A DNA stretch of 64,000 nucleotides from assembly GCA_029582165.1 (NCBI GenBank), contig CM055888.1, positions 30,457,408-30,521,407 of the forward strand, written 5' to 3'. The translations under genes were made by a program, and so were the position numbers. The DNA is from Portulaca oleracea. Taxonomy: Eukaryota > Streptophyta > Magnoliopsida > Caryophyllales > Portulacaceae. Of this stretch, positions 33,089 to 46,264 are shown piece after piece (positions within the stretch are counted from its first letter, which is position 1; each line of letters opens with the position of its first letter). A model generated the notes under the pieces. It was not told the origin of the DNA and made no database searches. It saw only the letters and a list, made by a program, of their open reading frames with translations.

Positions 33089-33732
33089 TCATTACCCCCT
33101 TAAAAGAAGTTTCGTCCTCGAAACTTAAACTCAACACCAACAATCTTCCTGACAGAGTTAACGGTGCCTCTTACCAAAATTTGAGGTTTTACAAAATTAC
33201 CCTCTTCAAAAGAGTTTCGTCCTCGAAACTCGACTTACCTTATGCGTTGCATAGATGCAGATACTTCGATCTCATCTCCTCCTCGTCTTCTCAGTTGCTT
33301 TGGCCAGGCATGGTCCTCCCCTCGCACCTTTACTAGAGGGACAAACTTTGTTCCAAGATGCTTCTCTCTTCAATCTATATCTCCAGCAGCAACTCCTCGT
33401 AGGTCGGGTCTTCTCTTAGCCTCTGAATCCTCGTCAGAGGCTTCTTCTTGTTCCAGGCCCTCTTCAGGGCTCTATTTCATACCCTCATCGGGGTTTATGT
33501 CCTTTAGAGAAGCTAGAGATGGTTACTCATAGCACAGACGGTGTATTCCATCCGAAAAATGTCAAAAACAACAAGCATGCAATTACAACACAAAAGAGAA
33601 CAAAGAAGGAGACACACATCACATTCTCCCATCCTACACTCATCACTCTAAACGTAGGTTCCTAAGCTCTAACTAAAACCTAATAGACACTTAGGAGCTA
33701 CCAGGTCGCAACCCAGAGCTCTGATACCATTC
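33089..33732 (-). pseudogene. Array internal domain 4, complete form
   Basis: 644 bp with primer site GCTCTGATACCA (33718-33729). At the other end there are two polypurine-like segments about 100 bp apart (33089-33105 and 33194-33210), each followed on the minus strand by TGTAAAA or a close variant, as if an LTR start had been duplicated. The chromodomain remnant lies at about 33255-33440 and is damaged around the KVRW segment. No gag or reverse transcriptase remains. Confidence 0.75.
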
Positions 33733-35091
33733 TGTAACGCCCTGGAAATTTGATTTTAAAAACTAACGGTCAAACCTAGCATTGACCAACGAAAAACAGC
33801 GGAAAAGTCAAAAAGGAGACGGGCGTCACTTCCGTACCTCCGAAAAGTACAAGGCAAGAATAGAGATTAACTAAACGAACCAAACTTCGAGCCTATACGA
33901 TACAACTAAACTCTTTATTCAAAACAGTAAACTCTAACGAACGTCCTCACTTGCTAATTCCCATTCCCAGCATAGAATTATTTACCTGAAAACAAAACAT
34001 TTAAAACATGGCGAGACCTCATTAATATCTACCCCTAACCGTTAAAACCATTTAAAATCCATTTCAATTCTTTTTTGGGGGAGAAGTGAATAAGTCTAAA
34101 CCTTTCAAAACCAAGTTTCTTTTCCAACCAACCATAACCATCTTTCAGATTTATTAAGCGGGCAGACCTTGCTTATTTAACCCTCGAAGTCAAAAGACTG
34201 CACAATAATCATATCACAATCTTATCACAATCTCAAGCTCAAAACCAACTCAATCAATCACAATCTCAATCATATGGATGGCCATCCATTTCGCACACGT
34301 GCATATAACTAACCCCGGGGAAGTAGCACTTATCAGGCATCCCTCATCTCTTGACAACCCCCTGCAGGATGCCGAGAACATGGTCTTCGGGGGTGTTGCC
34401 CGAACCCGCATTTATGTCACGTTTAATTTATTAATCAGATTTAATTTCATACCAATCCAAACTCAATCATTCAAATCCCAACTTCCATAACTATTTCCAA
34501 AACACACACATAAACGACTGTCCACATCTTTCCAATTCAAAGAACATAATCAACATTCAAAGATAGACAGTCAAATTGTCAACAATAAAATCCCTTCGGG
34601 ATGCAAATCGGAAAACAACTTAAAATCAATCAAACCATTAAAGTGCAACTCAGTGGGATTTAGGACATAGACATTACTTGAAAATTATTCTCCTTACTAC
34701 ATAACACACTTGAGCTCACTAGATCGAATGGTTTAGAACGCGCCTAAAAATAACGAAATTTCTAAAATTAAAAACGTGTCGTACGGAGTTAACGCAATCA
34801 TTTTTTCCACTTTGCCCACCCCTAGGAACACTATAACGTTCCCATCATTCATAAATTAACATTTTAAACATATCTCACATCATCTACTATCACATGTCAC
34901 AAATACTCCCATATTACAATCAATTGAATAATTCACACATAACAACACATTAATTCAAAAGAGTAAACTGGTTAGAATTCAATACTCCAATAAAATGAAC
35001 CATAACATGACTTTCCGACATCCTATGGGTATGGTTTTAGACTTTCTGGAAACCTCAGGATGTCTACTAAAACGCTTATGTTGATTATGAA
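33733..35091 (-). mobile_element. Array LTR copy 5a, partial
   Basis: Starts normally (TGTAACGCC) but breaks off at about 35091 within the LTR (GATTATGAA). A short stretch of foreign order follows, then another LTR begins in its middle. This break is the right boundary of the first 12.5-kb duplication block. Confidence 0.78.
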
Positions 35092-35130
35092 TCAAAATCT
35101 CATCTCCTCCTCGTCTTCTCAGGTTTCTTC
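35092..35130. other. 39-bp junction filler derived from an internal domain
   Basis: About 33 of the 39 bp (CATCTCCTCCTCGTCTTCTC and flanking bases) match the internal domain near the chromodomain end. It sits between two partial LTRs, like the filler inserted during end-joining repair. Confidence 0.65.
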
Positions 35131-37391
35131 TCAATCAATCAAAATCTCAATCATACGGATGGTCATCCATTTCGCACAAGTGCATATAACTAACCCCGGG
35201 GAAGTAGCACTTATCAGGCATCCCTGATCTCTTGACAACCCCCCTACAGGATGCCGAGAACCTGGTCTTCGGGGGTGTTGCCCAAACCTGCATTTACGTC
35301 AGGTTTAATTTATTAATCAGATTTAATTTCATACCAATCCAAACTCAATCATTCCAATCCCAACTTCTAAAACTATTTCCAAAACATACACATAAACGAC
35401 TGTCCACATTTTTCCAATTCAAAAAACATAATCAACATTCAAAGACAGACAGTCAAATTTTCAACCATAAAATCTCTTCGGGATGCAAATCGCAAAACAA
35501 CTTAAAATTAATCAAACCATTAAAGTGCAACACAGTGGGATATAGGACATACACATTACCTGACAATTCTTCTCCTTACTTCATAACACACTTGAGCTCA
35601 CTAGATCGAATGGTTTAGAACGCGCATAAAAAATAACGAAATTTCTAAAATTAAAAACGTGTCGTACGGAGTTAACGCAATCTATTTTCCACCTTGCGAA
35701 CCCCTAGGAACACTATAAGGTTGCCATCATTTATAAATTAACATTTTAAACATATCTCACATCATCTACTATCACATGTCACAAACACTCCCATATTGCA
35801 ATCAATTGAATAATTCACACATAACAACACATTAATTCAAAAGAATAAACTGGACAGAATTCAATACTCCAATAAAATGAACCATAACTTGACTTCCTGA
35901 CATCCTATAGGTATGGTTTTGGACTTTTTGGAAACCTAGGGATGTCTACTAAAACTCTTATGTTGATTATAAAACCTGAAACACCTCCTAAGGTCCTCAA
36001 AAACAGCCAACTATACAACCTGTCCACGTCTGACCTAGGTGTGCTATTTGGGTCGTAACTCAGAATATACAACTCAAAATCCCAATCCGTAAAGATTCTA
36101 TGAAAGCTAACATCCTAAGGTATTTCTAGACCTAACGGTAGGGCTAACTATTAACTACACAATAAATGGTGACCAATATCATAGGACTCATAAAATATGT
36201 CCAAACTGACCGGGTTTCTATTTCGAGGTTTTCGATTCTAATTCTAATAAAACCACTCCGAGACTCTAACTTAGGCCTCCAAACAGTCCGCTTAAGCACA
36301 AATACCTTCCCCTTAACCCCCTAACACAACCAAGGTCAAACTATACTCAAACTAACACCGAATTCTCACATAAACAATTAAATTTTCAAAATAAACATTT
36401 TCTTAAAAACCAACCATAAAGGTCACAATAAAACTCAAATTTTTGGCATTGAGCCTTATGGAAATAAACCACGGAATGCAAGGGTACTAAACCTCACTCA
36501 TGACCAAAATTTAAAGTATTTTTAAAAAAAGAAAAATCGATAAATCTCGTATTACATTACCGCGCATGATAATGAATCAAAATAATACGATTAATACACC
36601 AAAGATCAAAAATTTACTAAACATAATATAATTTACTTTACAAAAACCATAAGAAGATTTAACAAACATCCTTTTTAAAAGATATAAGGTAGTAATAATT
36701 ATAAATTAAGGTTTTCAAATTCCAAACTCTCCAAACGTATACAACTCAAGGTTCATTGCGAACTGTTAACATGAAATAAGATTTCAAATGCAACTCCTTT
36801 CAAATAGTAATATGAGCAATTAGTAAATATTAATTATAATATTTGCAACTAGTAATTAAAACAGAACATAAACACATAATATTTACAATTCCTTTCGAAT
36901 AAACTTTTCATAACTTATCCAATCAAACCCTAACAAAATTTACATGAAATAACAATATACACCACATACATTAGCAAATATTAATAATTTAAACTACAGA
37001 CATTATGTACTTAATAAAGCCAGATTATAAACATAAATTACATATAATTGAAACAGATTATATAAAAAAATCATATGAATAATAATGATAATAAAAAAAT
37101 CAAAACAAAAACTCAGAATTAGGGTTTACTGAAAGTCAGGGTGGTTGGCCCAGTTGCGGGTGGCGGGTGACGACAGTGGGGACAGGGTGGAGGTCGCTAG
37201 CGAGACGGGTGACGGCAGGCGGCGTCGGAAGTCCAGCGGTGGCAGCGAGCGTAGGCGTCGCGGTGGTTGCACGGGTCGAACTGATTTGCGCAGCAACAAC
37301 AATGAGGGTTTTCATGGTCGGCTGGCGGTGGCACGCGCGGCCGATGGTGGCACGCGGTGGCGCGGCGGAGCAGAACCAAAGAGGGAAGAGG

Positions 37392-37457
<66 letters not shown>

Positions 37458-37996
37458 ACAACGAGTGGTTTATGGTGGTGGGCGCGATCTCCGACGACTC
37501 GGTGGTGGCGGTCGCGTTAATAGCGACGGCTGGCTGGTGGACGGCAGCAGTAGAGGGAGGAGGAAGATAGAGATGACGGTAGGGTTAGGGTTTAGGTATT
37601 AGTAGGATTTTCCATAATTAACTAATATATATTTACTTAAACCATAGTTAAAAAAATAGTTTGAAAATTCAAACCCACGTTTATCTGCAACTATTAACAG
37701 TTATGGGGAAAAATTATAATTTTTATTTTCTAAAAAAAAGAATAACCATAATTCTAATAATTACACCATAAAAAACTAAATACATTTTCATGAATGATTA
37801 ACATATAAAATTTTCCAAAACACCTCTACTCCCATGCACGTAGAAAAGACTATATTATCACTGAAACTCTGTTGATGGTCCTACGAGCTCAAGTGTCAGC
37901 AAAATAATTGCCGATAAAATCTCAAAATTAACGGAGTCAAACTTAAATTGTTAACGTCGTAACGGCCAACACCTTCGAATTTTTCAGGATTTTACA
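35131..37996 (-). mobile_element. Array LTR copy 5b, partial
   Basis: Begins inside the LTR (corresponding to 22580 of copy 2) and ends at the normal terminus GATTTTACA. It shares variants with copy 2 that other copies lack, for example the change giving IYVRF in the recurring plus-strand frame. (GA)n at about 37393-37448; TATA box at about 37621-37636. Confidence 0.8.
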
Positions 37997-38580
37997 TCAT
38001 TACCGCCTTAAAAGAAGTTTCGTCCTCGAAACTTAAACTCAACACCAACAATCTTCCTGACAGAGTTAACAGTGCCTTTTACCAAAATTTGAGGTTTTAC
38101 ATCATTACCCTCTTCAAAAGAGTTTCGTCCTCGAAACTCGACTTACCTTATGCGTTGCATAGATGCAGATACTTCGATCTCATCTCATCCTCGTCTTCTC
38201 AGGTTGCTTCTCTCTTCAATCTAAAATCTCTAGCAGCAACTCCTCGTAGGTCGGGTCTTCTCTCAGCCTCTGAATCCTCGTCAGAGGCTTCTTCTTGTTC
38301 CAGGCCCTCCTCAGGGCTCTATTTCATACCCTCCTCAGGGTTTAGGTCCTTTAGAGAAGTTAGAGGTGGTTACTCATAGCACAGACGGTGGTATTCCATT
38401 CGAAAGATGTCAAAAACAACAAGCATGCAATTACAACACAAAAGAGAACAAAGAAGGAGACATACATCACATTCTCCCATCCTACACTCATCACTCCGAA
38501 CGTAGCTTCCTAAGCTCTAACTAAAACCTAATAGACACTTAGGAGCTACCAGGTCGCAACCCAGAGCTCTGATACCATTC
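37997..38580 (-). pseudogene. Array internal domain 5, chromodomain core deleted
   Basis: 584 bp, nearly identical to internal domain 2, including the same internal deletion. The primer site is the canonical GCTCTGATACCA. Confidence 0.75.
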
Positions 38581-41500
38581 TGTAACGCCCTGGAAATTTG
38601 ATTTTAAAAACTAACGGTCAAACCTAGCGTTGACCAATGAAAATCAACGCTAAAGTCAAAAAGGAGACGGGTGTCACTTCTGTACCTCCGAAGAAGTACA
38701 AGGCAAGAATAGAGATTAACTAAACAAACCAAACTTCGAGTCTATACAATTCAACTAAACTATTTATTCAAAACAGTAAACTCTAACGAACGTCCTAGCT
38801 TGCTAATTCCCATTCCCAGCATAGAATTCTTCACCTGAAAACAAAACATTTAAAACATGAGGAGACTTCAATAATGTCTACCCCTAACCATTAAAACCAT
38901 TTAAAATCCATTTCAATTCTTTTTTGGGGGAGAAGTGAATAAGTCAAAACCTTTCAAAACCAAGTTTCATTTCCAACCAACCATAACAATCTTTCAGATT
39001 TATTGAACGGGCGGACCTTGCTTATTTGACCCTCGAAGTCAAAAGACTTCACAATAATCATATCACAATCTCAAGCTCAAAACCAACTCAATCAATCATA
39101 ATCTCAATCATACGGATGGTCATCCATTTCGCACACGTGCATATAACTAACCACGGGGAAGTAGCACTTATCAGGCATCCCTGATCTCTTGACAACCCCC
39201 CTATGGGATGCCGAGAACTTGGTCTTCGGGGGTGTTGCCCGAACCCGCATTTACGTCACGTTTAATTTATTAATCAGATTTAATTTCATACCAATCCAAA
39301 CTCAATCATTCAAATCCCAACTTCCAAAACTATTTCCAAAACACACACATAAACGACTGTCCACATCTTTCAAATTCAAAGAACATAATCAACATTCAAA
39401 GACAGACAGTCAAATTTTAAACCATAAAATCCCTTTGGGATGCAAATCGAAAAACAACTTAAAATCAATCAAACCATTAAAGTGCAACTCAGTGGGATTC
39501 AGGACATAGACATTACCTGACAATTATTCTCCTTATTTCATAACACACTTGAGCTCACTAGATCGAATGGTTTAGAACGCGCCTAAAAATAACGAAATTT
39601 CTAAAATTAAAAACGTGTCGTACAAAGTTAACGCAATCATTTTTTCCACTTTGCCTACCCCTAGGAACACTATAAGGTTCCCATCATTCATAAATTAACA
39701 TTTTAAACATATCTCACATCATCTACTATCACATATCACAAACACTCCCATATTACAATCAATTGAATAATTCACACATAACAACACATTAATTCAAAAG
39801 AGTAAACTGGACAGAATTCAATACTCCAATAAAATGATCCATAACTTGACTTCCCGACATCCTATGGGTATGGTTTTGGACTTTCTGGAAAGCTCGGGAT
39901 GTCTACTAAAACTCATATGTTGATTATGAAACTAAAACACCTCCTAAGGTGCTCAAACACAGCCAACTATACAACCTGTCCAGTTCTGACCTAGGTGTGC
40001 TATTTGGGTCGTAACTCAGAATATACACCTCAAAATCCCGATCCGTAAAATTTTTATGAAAGCTAACATCCTAAGGTATTTCTACACCAAATGATAGGGC
40101 TAAATATTAACTACAAAATAAATGATGACCAATATCGTACGACTCATAAAATCTGTCCAAATCGACTGGGTTTTATTTCGAGGTTTTCGATTCTAATTCT
40201 AGTAAAACCACTCCGAGACTCTAACTTAGGCCTCCAAACAGTCCGCTTAAGCACAAATACCTTCCCCTTTACCCCCTAACACAACGTAGGTCAAACTATA
40301 CTCAAACTAACACCTAATTCTCACATAAACAATTAAATTTTCAAAATAAACATTTTCTTAAAAACCAACCATAAAGGTCACAATAAAACTCAAATTTTCG
40401 GCATCGAGCCTTATGGAAATAAACCACGGACAGCAAGGGTACTAAACCTCACTCATGACCAAAATTTGAAGTGTTTTTAAATAAAGAAAAATCGATAAAA
40501 CTCGTATTACAATACCGCGCATCATAATAAATCAAAATAATACGATTAATACACCGAAGATCAAAACTTTACTAAACATAATATAATTTACTTTGCAAAA
40601 ACCATAAGAAGATTTAACCAACATCCTTTTTAAAAGATATAAGGTAGTAATAATTATAAATTAAGGTTTTCAAATTCCAAACTCTCCAAACGTTTAAAAC
40701 TCAAGGTTCAATGCAAACTATTAACATGAAATGAGATTTAAAATGCAACTCCTTTCAAATAGTAATATGAGCAATTAGTAAATATTAATCATAATAATTG
40801 CAAATAGTAATTAAAACATAACACAAACACATAACATTTACAAATCCTTTGGAATAAACTTTTCATAACTTATCCAATCAAACCCTAACAAAATTTACAT
40901 GAAATAACAATATACACCACATACATTAGCAAAGATTAATAATTTAAACTACAAAAATTATGTACTTAATAAAGCCATATTGTAAATATAAATTACATAT
41001 AATTAAAACAGATTATATAAAAAAAATCGTATGAATAATAATGATAATAAAGAAATCAAAACAAAAACTCAGAATTAGGGTTTACTGAAAGTGAGGGTGG
41101 TTGGCCTAGTTGCGGGTGGCGGCTGACGACAGTAGGGACAGAGAGGAGGTCGCTGGCGAGACGGGTGGCGGCAGGCGGCGTCGGAAGTCCAGCGGTGGCA
41201 GTGAGCGTGGGTGTCGCGGTGGTTGCACGGGTCGAACTGATTTGCGCAGGAACAACAATGAGGGTTTTCATGGTCTGGTCAACCAGGTTTGACAGTTGGT
41301 GGTGCGGTGGTCAGCCTGGGCGGTCGCGCGCCGCGGCTGGGACGATGGTGGCCTGGCGGTGGCGCGGCGGAGCATAACCAAACAGGGGAAAGGGGGGGAG
41401 AGAGAGAGAGAGAGAGAGAGCAACGAGTGATTTATGGTGGTGGGCGCGATCTCCGACGACTCGGTGGTGGCGGTCGGCGGTGATAGCGACGATTGGCTGG

Positions 41501-41611
41501 TGTCTGGCGATAGTGGGAGGAAGAGAGAGATGACGGTAGGGTTAAGGTTTAGGTCCTACGAGCTCAAGTGTCAGCAAGATAATTGCCGATAAAATCTCAA
41601 AATTAACGGAG
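38581..41611 (-). mobile_element. Array LTR copy 6, promoter-deleted
   Basis: The counterpart of copy 3, with the same two deletions: GGTTTAGG joined to TCCTACGAG near 41552, and loss of the LTR end near 41611. (GA)n at about 41398-41420. An open minus-strand frame starting MKTLIVVPAQ lies at 41056-41271. Confidence 0.8.
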
Positions 41612-42238
41612 AATTTCGTCCTCGAAACTTAAACTCAACACCAACAATCTTCCTGACAGAGTTAACGGTGCCTCTGACCAAAATTTGAGGTTTTACAAAA
41701 TTACCCTCTTCAAAAGAGTTTCGTCCTCGAAACTCGACTTACCTTATGCGTTGCATAGATGCAGATACTTCGATCTCATCTCCTCCTCGTCTTCTCAGGT
41801 TGCTTCAGTTGTGGCATGGTCCTCCCATCGCACCTTTACTAGAGGGACAAACTTTGTTCCAAGATGCTTCTCTCTTCAATCTATATCTCCAGCAGCAACT
41901 CCTCATGGGTCGGGTCTTCTCTTAGCCTCTGAATCCTCGTCAGAGGCTTCTTCTTGTTCCAGGCCCTCTTCAGGGCTCTATTTCACACCCTCCTCGGGGT
42001 TTATGTCCTTTAGAGAAGCTAGAGATGGTTACTCATAGCACAGACGGTGTATTCCATCCGAAAGATGTCAAAAACAACAAGCATGCAATTACAACACAAA
42101 AGAGAACAAAGAAGGAGACACACATCACATTCTCCCATCCTACACTCATCACTCTAAACGTAGGTTCCTAAGCTCTAACTAAAACCTAATAGACACTTAG
42201 GAGCTACCAGGTCGCAACCCAGAGCTCTGATACCATTC
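41612..42238 (-). pseudogene. Array internal domain 6
   Basis: The counterpart of internal domain 3, with primer site at 42224-42235. The integrase-tail/chromodomain remnant lies at about 41755-41945 on the minus strand. It has FVPLVKVRWEDHATTEAT and the same frameshift as domain 3. Confidence 0.75.
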
Positions 42239-45200
42239 TGTAACGCCCTGGAAATTTGATTTTAAAAACTAACGGTCAAACCTAGCGTTGACCAACGAAA
42301 AACAGCGGAAAAGTCAAAAAGGAGACGGGCGTCACTTCCGTACCTCCGAAAAGTACAAGGCAAGAATAGAGATTAACTAAACGAACCAAACTTCGAGCCT
42401 ATACGATACAACTAAACTCTTTATTCAAAACAGTAAACTCTAACGAACGTCCTCACTTGCTAATTCCCATTCCCAGCATAGAATTATTCACCTGAAAACA
42501 AAACATTTAAAACATGACGAGACCTCAATAATATCTAACCCTAATGGTTAAAGCCATTTAAAATCCATTTCAATTCTTTTTTGGGGGAGAAGTGAATAAG
42601 TCAAAACCTTTAAAAACCAAGTTTCTTTTCCAACCAACCATAACCATCTTTCAGATTTATTAAGCGGGCGGACCTTGCTTATTTCACCCTCGAAGTCAAA
42701 AGACTGCACAATAATCATATCACAATCTTATCACAATCTCAAGCTCAAAACCAACTCAATCAATCACAATCTCAATCATATGGATGGCCATCCATTTCGC
42801 ACACGTGCATATAACTAACCCCGGGGAAGTAGCACTTATCAGGCATCCCTGATCTCTTGACAACCCCCTGCAAGATGCCGAGAACATGGTCTTCGGGGGT
42901 GTTGCCCGAACCCGCATTTATGTCACGTTTAATTTATTAATCAGATTTAATTTCATACCAATCCAAACTCAATCATTCAAATCCCAACTTCCAAAACTAT
43001 TTCCAAAACACACACATAAACGACTGTCCACATCTTTCCAATTCAAAGAACATAATCAACATTCAAAGACAGACAGTCAAATTGTCAACCATAAAATCCC
43101 TTCGGGATGCAAATCGGAAAACAACTTAAAATCAATCAAACCATTAAAGTGCAACTCAGTGGGATTTAGGACATAGACATTACCTGAAATATATTCTCCT
43201 TACTACATAACACACTTGAGCTCACTAGATCGAATGGTTTAGAACGCTCCAAAAAATAACGAAATTTCTAAAATTAAAAACGTGTCGTACGGAGTTAATG
43301 CAATAATTTTTTCCACTTTGCCCACCCCTAGGAACACTATAAGGTTCCCATCATTCATAAATTAACATTTTAAACATATCTCACATCATCTACTATCACA
43401 TGTCACAAATACTCCCATATTACAATCAATTGAATAATTCACACATAACAATACATTAATTCAAAAGAGTAAACTGGTTAGAATTCAATACTCCAATAAA
43501 ATGAACCATAACATGACTTTCCGACATCCTATGGGTATGGCTTTAGACTTTCTGGAAACCTCAGGATGTCTACTAAAACGCTTATGTTGATTATGAAACC
43601 TGAAACACCTCCTAAGGTCCTCAAAAACAGCCAACTATACAACCTGTCCAGTCCTGACCTAGGTGTGCTATTTGGGTTGTAACTCAGAATATACACCTCA
43701 AAATCCCGATCCGCAAAATTTCTATGAAAGATAACATCCTAAGGTATTTCTAGACCAAATGGTAGGGCTAAATATTAACTACACAATAAATGGTGACCGA
43801 TATCGTACGACTCATAAAATATGTCCAATCTGACCGGGTTTTTATTACGAGGTTTTCGATTCTAATTCTAATAAAACCAGTCCGAGACTCTAAATTAGGT
43901 CTCCAAACAGTCCGCTTAAGCATAAATACCTTCCCCTTCACCCCCTAACACAACCAAGGTCAAACTATACTCAAACTAACACCGAATTCTAACATAAACA
44001 ATTAAATTTTCAAAATAAACATTTTCTTAAAAACCAACCATAAAGGTCACAATAAAACTCAAATTTTAGGCATCGAGCCTTATGGAAATAAACCACGGAC
44101 AGCAAGGGTACTAAACCTCACTCATGACAAAAATTTAAAGTATAAATAAGGAAAAATCAATAAAACTCGTATTACAATACCGCGCATGATAATAAATCAA
44201 AATAATACGATTAATACACCAAATATCAAAACTTTACCAAACATAATATAATTTACTTTGCAAAAACCATAAGAAGATTTAACCAACATCCTTTTTAAAA
44301 GATATAAGGTAGTAATAATTATAAATTAAGGTTTTTAAATTCCAAACTCTCAAAACGTATAAAACTCAAGGTTCAATGCCAACTATTAACATGAAATGAG
44401 ATTTAAAATTCAACTCCTTTTAAATAGTAATATGAGCAATTAGTAAATATTAATCATAATATTTTCAACTAGTAATTAAGACAGAACATAAACACATAAT
44501 ATTTACAATTCCTTTCGAATAAACTTTTCATAACTTATCCAATCAAACCCTAACAAAATTTACATGAAATAACAATATACACCACATACATTAGCAAAGA
44601 TATATAATTTAAACTACATAAATTATGTACTTAATAAAGCCAGATTATAAACATAAATCACATATAATTGAAACAGATTATATAAAAAAAATCATATGAA
44701 TAATAATGATAATAAAGAAATCAAAACAAAAACTCAGAATTAGGGTTTACTGAAAGTGAGGGTGGTTGGCCCAGTTGCGGGTGGCGGCTGACGACAGTGG
44801 GGACAGGGTGGAGGTCGCCGGCGAGACGGGTGGCAGCAGGCGGCGTCGGAATTCTAGCGGTGGCAGCGAGCGTAGGTGTCGCGGTGGTTGCACGGGTCGA
44901 ACTGATTTGCGCAGCAACAACAATGGGGGTTTTCATGGTCTGGTCAACCAGAGTTCGACAGTTGGTGGTGCGGTGGTCAGGCTAGGCGGTGGCGCGCGGC
45001 GGCTGGGACGATGGTGGCCTGGCGATGGCGTCGCGGAGTAGAACCAAAAAGGGGAGCGAGAGAGAGAGAGAGAGAGAGAACAACGACTGGTTTATGGTGT
45101 TGGGCGTGATCTCCGACGACTCGGTGGTGGCGGCCGCGGTGATAGCGACGACTGGCTGGTGAATGGCTGCAGTAGAGGGAGGAGGAAGACAGAGATGACG

Positions 45201-45618
45201 GTAGGGTTAGGGTTTAGGTATTAATAGGATTTTCCATAATTAACTAATATATATTTACTTAAACCATAATTAAAAAAATAGTTTGAAAATTCAAACCCAC
45301 GTTTATCTGCAACTATTAACAATTGTGGGGACAAATTATAATTTTTATTTTCTATAAAAAAGAATAACCATGATTCTAATAATTACACCATAAAAATCTA
45401 AATACATTTTCATGAATGATTAACATATAAAATTTTCCAAAACACCTCAACTCCCAGGCACGTAGAAAAGACTATATTATCATTGATAACCTGTTGACGG
45501 TTCTACGAGCTCAAGTGTCAGCAAAATAATTGCCGATAAAATCTCAAAATTAACAGAGTCAAACTTAAATTGTTAACGTCGTAACGGCCAACACCTTCGA
45601 ATTTTTCGAGATTTTACA
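42239..45618 (-). mobile_element. Array LTR copy 7, full length (3380 bp)
   Basis: Intact termini. TATA box at about 45243-45257; GC-rich leader at about 44760-45210 with a short (GA)n run (45056-45079). It is the best copy for reading the promoter-leader layout. Confidence 0.86.
44721..44936 (-). other. Short open frame in the LTR leader (first ATG after the LTR TATA box)
   Basis: A 71-codon frame starting MKTPIVVAAQISSTRATTATP, rich in Ala, Thr and Pro. On the minus strand I saw no ATG between the predicted transcription start (about 45210) and this one, whose context is ACCATGA. Related frames occur in copies 1, 2 and 6, but indels change the frame in several copies. I do not recognise the product, and it may well not be translated. 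Confidence 0.3.
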
Positions 45619-46264
45619 TCATTACCCCCTTAAAAGAAGTTTCGTCCTCGAAACTTCAACTCAACACCAACAATCTTCCTGACAGAGTTAACGGTGCCTC
45701 TTACCAAAATTTGAGGTTTTACAAAATTACCCTCTCCAAAAGAGTTTCGTCCTCGAAACTCGACTTACCTTATGCGTTGCATAGATGCAGATACTTCGAT
45801 CTCATCTCCTCCTCGTCTTCTCAGGTTGCTTCAGTTGTGGCATGGTCCTCCCATCGCACCTTTACTAGAGGGACAAACTTTGTTCCAAGATGCTTCTCTC
45901 TTCAATCTATATCTCCAGCAGCAACTCCTCGTAGGTCGGCTCTTCTCTTAGCCTATGAATCCTCGTCAGAGGCTTCTTCTTGTTCCAAGCCCTCTTCAGG
46001 GCTCTATTTCATACCCTCCTCGGGGTTTATGTCCTTTAGAGAAGCTAGAGATGGTTACTCATAGCACAGACGGTGTATTCCATCCGAAAGATGTCAAAAA
46101 CAACAAGGATGCAATTACAACACAAAAGAGAACAAAGAAGGAGACACACATCACATTCTCCCATCCTATACTCATCACTCTAAACGTAGGTTCCTAAGCT
46201 CTAAATAAAACCTAATAGACACCTAGGAGCTACCAGGTCGCAACCCAGAGCTCTGATACCATTC
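45619..46264 (-). pseudogene. Array internal domain 7, complete form
   Basis: 646 bp. Primer site at 46250-46261; duplicated polypurine/LTR-start segment at the other end; chromodomain remnant at about 45780-45970 on the minus strand, with FVPLVKVRWEDHATTEAT. Confidence 0.75.

Larger units (their letters stand above)
22580..35091. repeat. Higher-order duplication block A (about 12.5 kb)
   Basis: Contains parts or all of LTR copies 2-5a and internal domains 2-4. Landmarks repeat at a constant distance in block B: 22681/35232, 25539/38089, 26031/38581, 26639/39189 and 29686/42239 (12550-12553 bp). Copy-specific deletions are repeated too. Confidence 0.85.
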
